A stretch of 5,560 bases of DNA from Pseudaquidulcibacter sp964443435. GTDB lineage: Bacteria > Pseudomonadota > Alphaproteobacteria > Caulobacterales > Aquidulcibacteraceae. The stretch spans positions 1 to 5,560 of the forward strand of contig CAYUCW010000090.1 in the NCBI GenBank assembly GCA_964443435.1, in the 5' to 3' direction. Shown here in pieces: positions 1 through 5,560 of the stretch. Within the stretch, counting starts at the first letter, position 1, and the number at the start of each line of letters is the position of its first letter. The translations under genes and the position numbers were made by a program. The notes below the pieces were generated by a model. The model had not been told where the DNA came from. It worked only from the letters and a program-made list of their open reading frames with translations, and did not search any database.

Positions 1-1434
1 AATATTGAGGCGGAACAGGCTTTATTAGGCGCTATCTTACTTGATAATCAAGTAATGATACGAATTGGCGATAAATTTGCAGGTCATCATTTTTATGATC
101 CTATTCATGGCAAAATCTTTGATACTATCCGCTCAATTACTTCAAAAGGCCATGTTGCCGATGCAATTACTTTGCACGCGAAATTCTCACAAGATGGGTC
201 TTTGTCGGAAATTGGCGGTGCATCATATCTTGCATTACTTGTTGAAACCGCGGCGGATCCTGCTACGGCTTCTGATTATGCCAAGCTTATATTTGATCTT
301 TCAATAAGGCGCGAGCTTATAAGGATTGGCGCGGATTTAAGTAGTGATGCCGTAAAATTTGGTGATGACCTTGATGGTTCAGATGACTTAATTTCCAAGA
401 CCGAAGAAAAGCTTTATAAGCTTGCAGAAACCGGTCAAGTTTCACAAGGATTTAAATCGTTTGCGGAATCGCTTGCACTTACAATGGAAAATGCCGCCGC
501 GGCATTTACACATGACGGAAGTGTTATAGGTGTTCCAACTGGCCTTAATGAAATTGATAGAATGCTTGGCGGATTGCATAAATCTGACTTGCTTATTCTT
601 GCCGGTCGTCCATCAATGGGCAAGACTTCACTTGCAACCAATATAGCATTCAATGCCGCAAAAAAATATAAAACCCAAACACAACCTGATGGTACGACAA
701 AAGTAATTGATGGCGCGGTTGTGGCTTTCTATTCCTTAGAGATGAGCGCGGAACAGCTTACAATGCGCCTTCTCGCTGATTATACAGGAATTTCATCAGA
801 AAGAATAAGAAAAGGTGATTTAGATAAAGCCGAATATGCCAATCTTCAACAAGGCGCTATCGAGCTTAATCAGCTTCCACTTTATATTGATGACACTGGT
901 GGTATTTCGATTGCCGCACTTGCAGCACGCGCAAGACGCTTACAAAGACGGCATGGTTTAAACCTTATTGTGGTTGACTATCTTCAGCTTGTTACCTCTT
1001 CATCAGCACGCGCTGGGGAATCTAGGGTTCAAGAAGTCTCAGAAATCACGCAGGGCCTTAAAGCGCTTGCCAAGGAATTAAATATCCCTGTTATTGCATT
1101 ATCACAGCTTTCAAGACAAGTTGAAAATCGTGACGATAAACGCCCACAGCTTGCTGACTTACGTGAATCTGGTTCTATTGAGCAAGACGCCGACGTCGTT
1201 ATGTTCGTTTTCCGTGAATCCTATTATTTAATGCGCCAAGAACCGCCTTTAGATTCTGAAAAGCATTTAGAATGGCAAGAAAGAGTGGCGCAATGCGAAA
1301 ATACTGCTGAGGTAATTATTGCAAAGCAAAGGCATGGTGCAATTGGTAAAGTTAAGCTTGGATTTAAAGCCGAGCTTACAAAATTCACTAACCTTGATCA
1401 TAATGGTCAGTTTTCCCATGATGATGATTATTAG
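1..1434 (+). CDS. dnaB: Replicative DNA helicase DnaB, 5'-partial
   Basis: DnaB is the hexameric, ATP-driven 5'-3' helicase that unwinds DNA at the replication fork and recruits primase. The frame is open from base 1 and reads NIEAEQALLGAILLDN, the conserved start of the DnaB N-terminal domain, so the ATG at 55 is internal and probably only 10-25 residues are missing. Counting visible residues from base 1 (477 in all): N-terminal domain about 1-105, linker helices about 110-180, RecA-like ATPase about 180-470. Visible motifs are Walker A GRPSMGKTS (202-210, Lys208/Thr209), the catalytic Glu247 in SLEMS, Walker B IVVDYLQL with Asp326, the H3 region LSQLSR with Gln369, and KQRHG (442-446) with the arginine finger. 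A roughly 15-residue insertion (about 223-237) between Walker A and Glu247 matches what I recall of alphaproteobacterial DnaBs. There is no intein in the Walker A region, a common intein site in this family. The C-terminus is acidic (HDDDY). alr follows after 14 bp. Confidence 0.97.
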   Translation, partial: NIEAEQALLGAILLDNQVMIRIGDKFAGHHFYDPIHGKIFDTIRSITSKGHVADAITLHAKFSQDGSLSEIGGASYLALLVETAADPATASDYAKLIFDLSIRRELIRIGADLSSDAVKFGDDLDGSDDLISKTEEKLYKLAETGQVSQGFKSFAESLALTMENAAAAFTHDGSVIGVPTGLNEIDRMLGGLHKSDLLILAGRPSMGKTSLATNIAFNAAKKYKTQTQPDGTTKVIDGAVVAFYSLEMSAEQLTMRLLADYTGISSERIRKGDLDKAEYANLQQGAIELNQLPLYIDDTGGISIAALAARARRLQRRHGLNLIVVDYLQLVTSSSARAGESRVQEVSEITQGLKALAKELNIPVIALSQLSRQVENRDDKRPQLADLRESGSIEQDADVVMFVFRESYYLMRQEPPLDSEKHLEWQERVAQCENTAEVIIAKQRHGAIGKVKLGFKAELTKFTNLDHNGQFSHDDDY

Positions 1435-1448
1435 GTTTAATATTTTTA

Positions 1449-2321
1449 ATGAGTATGCAAAGAAATTTCGGACAATCTGAGCTTTTAATTGATTTAGAAG
1501 CACTTGTTTATAACTGGCAATATTATAAAAATCTTTGTAAAAATTCGGAAATTGCGGCGGTAGTTAAGGCAAATTCTTATGGGCTTGGAATTGAAAAATG
1601 CGCCCAAAAGCTTGAAAAAGCAGGTTGTAANNNNNNNNNNNNNNNNNNNNNNNNNNNNNNNNNNNNNNNNNNNNNNNNNNNNNNNNNNNNNNNNNNNNNN
1701 NNNNNNNNNNNNNNNNNNNNNNNNNNNNNNTGCTCTTCTGATATTTCTAATGAATATAATGGGGTTCAATTAGAAAGATTTAAAAAAGCCGCAAGCCTTT
1801 TTCCGAATGCAAAAAAATCATTTTCTGCTTCGGCTGGCGCATTAATTTCATCTGACTATCATTTCGATATTATAAGGCAAGGTATAGCGCTTTATGGCGG
1901 CAATCCTTTGGATACAGAGTTTAATGAGTTAAAGCCTGTTGCTATTTTAAACTCACCAATATTACAAATTCGCTTACTTAAAGAAAATGAAACGCAAGGC
2001 TATGGCGCAAGCTTTAAAACTGATAAAGATATAAAGATTGCAATTGTTGCACTTGGTTATGCTGATGGTTTTTTAAGAAGCGCTTCTAATTCTGGCTATG
2101 CAAGTATTAATGGAATTGAGTGCCCAATTATTGGCCGTATTTCAATGGATTTAATTGCAATTAATATAGATAATATTGAAAATGTGAAAACAGGCGACAA
2201 TGTTGAATTTTTAGGTGCAAATACCAAATTAGACAAACAAGCCGAAGCAATGCAAACAATTAATTACGAAATCCTAACCCGTTTAGGAAACCGATTTAAT
2301 AAAAAATATATAAATGATTAA
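1449..2321 (+). CDS. alr: Alanine racemase (PLP-dependent), interrupted by assembly gap
   Basis: Alr interconverts L- and D-alanine in the cytoplasm with pyridoxal phosphate (PLP), supplying D-Ala for peptidoglycan. The first 60 residues hold the PLP-binding motif VVKANSYGLG with Schiff-base Lys40 and Tyr44. After the N run, 196 residues cover the end of the TIM barrel (FDIIRQGIALYGGNP) and the C-terminal beta domain. These include Tyr of GYGASF (codon 2001-2003), which aligns with the catalytic Tyr265 of the Geobacillus enzyme; it lies 19 residues before the Tyr of GYADG, as in that enzyme. GRISMD and the terminal ILTRLGNRF are also family-typical. Only 256 real residues are visible against about 350-380 in the family, so about 100 are lost in the gap. 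The start is ATG 1449 or ATG 1455: tandem in-frame TGA codons at 1419-1427 exclude anything earlier. Neither start has a clear Shine-Dalgarno. Both sides of the gap fit one gene; an extra insertion inside it cannot be excluded. Confidence 0.93.
   Translation: MSMQRNFGQSELLIDLEALVYNWQYYKNLCKNSEIAAVVKANSYGLGIEKCAQKLEKAGCXXXXXXXXXXXXXXXXXXXXXXXXXXXXXXXXXXCSSDISNEYNGVQLERFKKAASLFPNAKKSFSASAGALISSDYHFDIIRQGIALYGGNPLDTEFNELKPVAILNSPILQIRLLKENETQGYGASFKTDKDIKIAIVALGYADGFLRSASNSGYASINGIECPIIGRISMDLIAINIDNIENVKTGDNVEFLGANTKLDKQAEAMQTINYEILTRLGNRFNKKYIND
1631..1730. other. Assembly gap (100 N) inside alr
   Basis: Exactly 100 unknown bases, the conventional placeholder for a gap of unknown length. The flanks are the N-terminal and C-terminal parts of one alanine racemase. 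Family alignment suggests about 100 residues (about 300 bp) are missing, more than the 33 codons the N run could hold. For the two sides to share one frame, the true gap must be 1 modulo 3, which 100 satisfies, possibly by chance. Confidence 0.97.
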
Positions 2322-2330
2322 AGGTGGTGA
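2322..2330 (+). promoter_or_regulatory. Strong Shine-Dalgarno for radA
   Basis: AGGTGGTGA lies directly after the alr stop codon and differs from the ideal AGGAGGTGA at one base. The AGGTGG core ends 6 nt before the radA ATG at 2334. It is the only strong ribosome binding site at any gene junction in the window and fixes the radA start, which is also where the zinc-finger-proximal N-terminus of the family begins. Confidence 0.75.
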
Positions 2331-2333
2331 ATA

Positions 2334-3710
2334 ATGGCAAAATCTACTAGCCTTTTTGTTTGCGCATCTTGTGGTGCGACTTATGGCAAATGGCAAGGAA
2401 GATGTGATGAATGCGGTGATTGGAATACTATTCATGAAGAAACCGTTTTATCACCTAATTCACAAGCTATTAGTAAAAACAAAAATAAATCAAAAATTGA
2501 ATTTGCTTCTTTAAATTCTGAAAGCATTGCACCCGATAGAATTGTTTCAGGTAATTTTGAATTTGATAGAGTTTGCGGTGGAGGCCTTGTAAGATCTTCG
2601 GCTGTGCTTTTGGGCGGAGATCCCGGAATTGGCAAATCAACATTATTATTGCAGGTTTTAACTGCTTGCGCCAGAAAAGGCTATAAATCGCTTTATATTT
2701 CAGGCGAAGAAGCAGTATCACAAATCCAAGATAGGGCCTTAAGACTTAATGTAAAAAATAGCCCTGTTGATTTATTATGCGAAACCGAACTTGGCGCAAT
2801 AATTGATGCTTTAAAAGAAAAAAAGCCTGAAATTGCAATCATTGACTCAATTCAAACAATTTGGACCGATAGTTTGCCTGCTGCGCCGGGGACAGTAAAC
2901 CAAGTAAGAACTTGCGCCCATGAATTAGTAAGATTTGCTAAAACACATAATATTGCAATTATTTTGGTAGGTCACGTCACTAAGGATGGACAAATCGCAG
3001 GCCCAAGAGTTGTTGAACATTTAGTCGATGCGGTTTTACAATTCGAAGGTGAGCGTGGTCATCATTTCCGAATTTTACGCGGCCTAAAAAATCGATTTGG
3101 TGCAACTGATGAAATCGGAGTTTTTGAAATGGCGGGTGCAGGCCTTATTGAAGTTGCCAACCCATCTGCCCTTTTCCTAGATGAACGCGGCAAAGGACAA
3201 GCTGGAAGCGCTGTATTTGCTGGAATTGAAGGCACAAGGCCAATATTAGTTGAGTTCCAAGCCCTTGCCGCCAAAACGGTATTTGGATCCCCAAGGCGCG
3301 CGGTTGTTGGTTGGGACACTAACCGCTTATCTATGATACTTGCTGTACTTGAAACCAGAGCTGGAATTAATTTTTCGGGACATGATATTTATCTTAATGT
3401 CGCTGGCGGCCTAAAAATTATTGAACCAGCGGCAGATCTTGCAGTTGCCGCCGCTCTAATATCCGCCATCAGTGATTGTGCGTTGCCGGAAGATAGCGTT
3501 GTTTTTGGAGAGATTTCTTTGTCAGGCGACATAAGAAGTGTACCAAGAACAGAAACAAGAATTAGAGAGGCTGCAAAACTTGGTTTCAATAAGGCATTAA
3601 TTCCAGTAATTAGAGGCAAAAGCACTAGAAAAATTAACGAATTAGAGCTATTGGCAAGTCACATAGAAAAGCTTAGTGATTTAGTCATCGCGATTACTGG
3701 CGAACAATGA
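2334..3710 (+). CDS. radA: DNA repair protein RadA (Sms)
   Basis: RadA is a RecA/DnaB-like hexameric ATPase that drives branch migration of recombination intermediates alongside RecA and also acts in DNA repair and transformation. At 458 aa it is full length (the E. coli protein is about 460). In order: an N-terminal four-cysteine zinc finger (Cys10, Cys13, Cys24, Cys27, CxxC-x10-CxxC); a RecA-like ATPase core with Walker A GGDPGIGKST (94-103, Lys101) and Walker B IAIIDS with Asp171; the RadA-specific KNRFG motif at 252-256, needed for its activity in characterised homologues; and a C-terminal Lon-protease-like domain (about 285-455) that in this family acts structurally and is not an active protease. 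All key residues I can check are intact. ATG 2334 has a strong Shine-Dalgarno. The TGA stop at 3708 is followed in the same frame by eight sense codons and a second TGA overlapping the cvpA ATG. Confidence 0.97.
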   Translation: MAKSTSLFVCASCGATYGKWQGRCDECGDWNTIHEETVLSPNSQAISKNKNKSKIEFASLNSESIAPDRIVSGNFEFDRVCGGGLVRSSAVLLGGDPGIGKSTLLLQVLTACARKGYKSLYISGEEAVSQIQDRALRLNVKNSPVDLLCETELGAIIDALKEKKPEIAIIDSIQTIWTDSLPAAPGTVNQVRTCAHELVRFAKTHNIAIILVGHVTKDGQIAGPRVVEHLVDAVLQFEGERGHHFRILRGLKNRFGATDEIGVFEMAGAGLIEVANPSALFLDERGKGQAGSAVFAGIEGTRPILVEFQALAAKTVFGSPRRAVVGWDTNRLSMILAVLETRAGINFSGHDIYLNVAGGLKIIEPAADLAVAAALISAISDCALPEDSVVFGEISLSGDIRSVPRTETRIREAAKLGFNKALIPVIRGKSTRKINELELLASHIEKLSDLVIAITGEQ

Positions 3711-3737
3711 TTCCTGCAGAAAATGGAATGTAAATGA
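3711..3737 (+). promoter_or_regulatory. radA-cvpA junction with overlapping start/stop codons
   Basis: The 23 bp spacer contains ATG 3723, in the radA frame, opening a four-codon ORF (M-E-C-K) whose TGA at 3735-3737 overlaps the cvpA ATG at 3734-3736 as ATGA. It also contains ATG 3728 followed at once by TAA 3731-3733, in the cvpA frame and directly next to the cvpA ATG. That TAA excludes any earlier cvpA start. A weak GGAA at 3725-3728 is the only Shine-Dalgarno-like sequence. The layout would suit coupling of cvpA translation to ribosomes finishing radA, which is inference. Confidence 0.4.
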
Positions 3738-4390
3738 CGGGTTTAGACATACTTGTTTTAATTATAGTTAGCATTTCTGCTTTGCTTGCGTTTGCTCGTG
3801 GCTTTATTCGTGAAATCCTTTCAATGACCGCCGTTATCCTTGGCATATTAGCAGTTGTATGGGGATATCCAGTATTTAAAATTCCTGTCAGAGGCATGGT
3901 CGGTCAAGCATGGCTTGCCGATACTATTACAATTCTTGGCTTATTTATTTTGGTTTATATTGCCGTAAGAGTTTTAACAGGGCGTATTCATGAATGGATA
4001 CATGATTCTGAACCTTTAGGTATTCTTGATAGAACCGCTGGTCTTCTATTTGGTGTTGCACGCGGCGTAGCAATTGTTTCAATTGGTGTTTTACTTATAA
4101 GTTCGATTACAAAACAAGATAGAATGCCGAGTATTATTACCGATGCTAAATTCTATCCTTTACTTGCCCTTACTGGTGATGCCTTAAGTCATTTAACGCC
4201 TAAAGCGACTTCAGGTGCAACCAAACTTGTAAAAGGCGCTTCTGACGCTGGCAATGAAATGTCAAAATGGAGCAGCGAACTAAACACAAATGAATTAAGT
4301 TTTGATGATACTAACTCTGCCGAAGAGAGTATTACAAATGAAACCAATACAATCGATGATAATTCTTTAATCATCAAAAAGAGTAAATAA
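3734..4390 (+). CDS. cvpA: CvpA family inner-membrane protein
   Basis: CvpA was named for its need in colicin V production in E. coli and is linked to envelope homeostasis; its biochemical activity is not settled. The 218-aa protein shows four hydrophobic membrane segments at about 4-21, 28-46, 61-81 and 104-124. Between the third and fourth lies the family signature LDRTAGLLFGVARG (98-111), and FARGFIREI (20-28) after the first segment is also typical. The region after residue 127 is hydrophilic and its last ~45 residues are rich in Ser, Thr, Asn, Asp and Glu, ending in KKSK. This variable tail is common in alphaproteobacterial members. The ATG at 3734 is the earliest possible start because TAA sits just before it. 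purF starts 1 bp after the stop; the cvpA-purF pair is conserved well beyond this group, as in E. coli, which strengthens the call. Confidence 0.92.
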   Translation: MTGLDILVLIIVSISALLAFARGFIREILSMTAVILGILAVVWGYPVFKIPVRGMVGQAWLADTITILGLFILVYIAVRVLTGRIHEWIHDSEPLGILDRTAGLLFGVARGVAIVSIGVLLISSITKQDRMPSIITDAKFYPLLALTGDALSHLTPKATSGATKLVKGASDAGNEMSKWSSELNTNELSFDDTNSAEESITNETNTIDDNSLIIKKSK

Positions 4391-4391
4391 T

Positions 4392-5560
4392 ATGAATAAC
4401 CCGAATTTTTCCCTTGATAATGATATTGATTGGTTTGATCCAGATGCAGATAAATTAAGGGAGGAATGCGGTGTATTCGGTATAGCAGAAAATGATGAAG
4501 CCGCCGTTATTACTGCTTTAGGCTTACATGCCTTACAACATAGAGGTCAAGAAGGTTGCGGTATTGCAACTTATGACGGAAAATATTTTAATACTGAGCG
4601 TCATTTAGGCTTAGTTGGCGACCATTTCACCCAAGCAGATTTACCCCAAAGACTTCCTGGGAATTGGGCAATTGGTCATGTAAGATATGCGACCCAAGGC
4701 GGAACAATTTTAAGAAATGTGCAGCCATTATTTGCTGACTTATCTTCTGGCGGCTTTGCGATTGCCCATAATGGCAATCTTACAAACGCTAGAAACCTAC
4801 GGGAGCATTTAACCCATTCGGGCGCAATATTCCAATCAACTTCAGATTCTGAAGTGTTTTTGCAATTAATTGCACGCTCAAAAGCGCCAAAAGTAGTTGG
4901 TCGCCTTATTGATGCATTGTCACAAATTGAAGGCGCTTACGCACTTGTTTGCCTTACTAAAAATAAGCTTATTGGTGCACGCGACCCAAGTGGTATTCGC
5001 CCATTAGTTTTAGGTGATTTCAATGGTAAACCTGTTCTTGCCTCTGAAACTTGTGCATTTGATATGATTGGTGCAACCTATGTAAGAGATATCGAAGCCG
5101 GAGAGATTGTTGTTTATCAAGAAGGTAAACTTGAAAGCCATTTCCCTTTCGGTAAGAAAAAAGCAAGACCTTGCGCTTTTGAATATGTATATTTTGCAAG
5201 ACCAGATTCAATTATGGGCGGTCGTTCTGTTTATGAAATCCGTAAACATATGGGCGAAAGACTTGCGATTGATACTTTGGTTGATGCCGACGTAGTTGTT
5301 CCTGTTCCAGATTCTGGAGTTCCTGCGGCATTAGGTTATGCCCAAAAGTCGGGAATTCCATATGAAATGGGCATTATTAGAAATCATTATGTTGGAAGAA
5401 CATTTATTGAGCCTACGCAATTAACAAGATCTATTGGTGTTAAACGCAAACATGCGGCAAACCGCGCAGTACTTGAAGGCAAAAGAGTTGTTCTTGTAGA
5501 TGACTCAATTGTTCGAGGAACAACTTCAAAGAAAATCGTGCAATTAGTTCGTGATGCTGG
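4392..5560 (+). CDS. purF: Amidophosphoribosyltransferase PurF, 3'-partial
   Basis: PurF makes 5-phosphoribosylamine from PRPP and glutamine, the committed step of de novo purine synthesis in the cytoplasm. The frame is open from ATG 4392 to the window end, giving 389 full codons; about 100 C-terminal residues lie outside. A 25-residue acidic propeptide precedes Cys26 (codon 4467-4469), the expected glutaminase nucleophile in EECGVFGI, exposed by propeptide removal. Other Ntn-glutaminase residues are Arg98 (GHVRYAT), Asn127 (HNGN) and Asp152 (TSDSE), equal to 73, 102 and 127 in mature numbering. The phosphoribosyltransferase domain contains EYVYFARPDS, RNHYVGRTFI and the PRPP loop VVLVDDSIVRGTT (366-378). 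Both activities look intact as far as visible. ATG 4392 has no strong Shine-Dalgarno (AAAAAGAG at 4376-4383, inside cvpA), so coupling to cvpA translation is likely. Cys in PCAFEY could be an Fe-S ligand as in Bacillus PurF, but the other ligand positions lie beyond the window. Confidence 0.97.
   Translation, partial: MNNPNFSLDNDIDWFDPDADKLREECGVFGIAENDEAAVITALGLHALQHRGQEGCGIATYDGKYFNTERHLGLVGDHFTQADLPQRLPGNWAIGHVRYATQGGTILRNVQPLFADLSSGGFAIAHNGNLTNARNLREHLTHSGAIFQSTSDSEVFLQLIARSKAPKVVGRLIDALSQIEGAYALVCLTKNKLIGARDPSGIRPLVLGDFNGKPVLASETCAFDMIGATYVRDIEAGEIVVYQEGKLESHFPFGKKKARPCAFEYVYFARPDSIMGGRSVYEIRKHMGERLAIDTLVDADVVVPVPDSGVPAALGYAQKSGIPYEMGIIRNHYVGRTFIEPTQLTRSIGVKRKHAANRAVLEGKRVVLVDDSIVRGTTSKKIVQLVRDA

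Noticed and set aside
55..57. ATG 55 as the dnaB start
   Set aside because: The same frame is open from base 1 and the 18 codons before this ATG encode the conserved DnaB N-terminal sequence NIEAEQALLGAIL, so the gene begins upstream of the window.
595..1010. Possible intein in the DnaB ATPase core
   Set aside because: Walker A, SLEMS and Walker B are at normal spacing apart from a ~15-residue insertion, far too short for an intein and lacking splice-junction residues.
1267..1503. Reverse-strand ORF of 78 aa across the dnaB-alr junction
   Set aside because: It lies antisense to two confidently identified genes, resembles no family I know, and has no ribosome binding site; it is a shadow of the AT-rich coding sequence.
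1629..1730. alr as a pseudogene or internally deleted gene
   Set aside because: The missing residues coincide exactly with the N run, and both flanks are in frame with intact catalytic residues; an assembly gap explains it.
2432..3625. Several reverse-strand ORFs of 67-85 aa antisense to radA
   Set aside because: They lie wholly inside radA, whose motifs are intact on the + strand, and their translations show no domain or coherent composition.
3711..3721. TTCCTGCAGAA as an operator or terminator stem between radA and cvpA
   Set aside because: The symmetry is only a 6-bp CTGCAG palindrome with no loop and no T-run, too little to support a regulatory site.
5020..5295. Short ORFs on both strands within the purF region
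   Set aside because: The purF frame is open through this region with family motifs such as EYVYFARPDS; these ORFs are alternative-frame shadows.
1..5560. A novel defence, mobile or secondary-metabolite system
   Set aside because: Every coding stretch is assigned to a well-known housekeeping family, with no repeats, integrase, toxin-antitoxin or unexplained intergenic DNA in the visible sequence.

Overview
The window is a dense, one-directional run of five housekeeping genes, all on the + strand: dnaB (replicative helicase, 5' end cut by the window edge), alr (alanine racemase, interrupted by a 100-N assembly gap), radA (recombination/branch-migration ATPase), cvpA (inner-membrane CvpA-family protein) and purF (amidophosphoribosyltransferase, 3' end cut by the window edge). 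I see no RNA gene, mobile element, CRISPR array or phage gene, and no gene-free stretch longer than 23 bp apart from the N run.

The gene order dnaB-alr-radA-cvpA-purF and the protein details point to an alphaproteobacterium. DnaB carries a short insertion between Walker A and the LEMS glutamate that I know from alphaproteobacterial DnaBs. PurF has a propeptide of about 25 residues and the alphaproteobacterial style of phosphoribosyltransferase domain. The DNA is clearly AT-rich, with many A/T-ending codons, so a low-GC alphaproteobacterial lineage is likely; I cannot name the genus. The exactly 100-base N run suggests a draft or metagenome-derived scaffold.

Layout: dnaB 1-1434, 14 bp spacer, alr 1449-2321 (gap at 1631-1730), 12 bp spacer with a strong Shine-Dalgarno, radA 2334-3710, 23 bp spacer with overlapping start/stop codons, cvpA 3734-4390, 1 bp spacer, purF 4392 to the window end. 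No spacer has room for a rho-independent terminator and I recognise no promoter inside the window, so the genes are probably co-transcribed from upstream of base 1. The products act in separate processes: fork unwinding (DnaB), D-alanine supply for peptidoglycan (Alr), processing of recombination intermediates (RadA), an envelope function of uncertain nature (CvpA) and the first committed step of purine synthesis (PurF).

I found no undescribed biological system. The points worth a second look are the alr gap, which almost certainly hides more than 100 bases, and the unusual start/stop arrangement between radA and cvpA.
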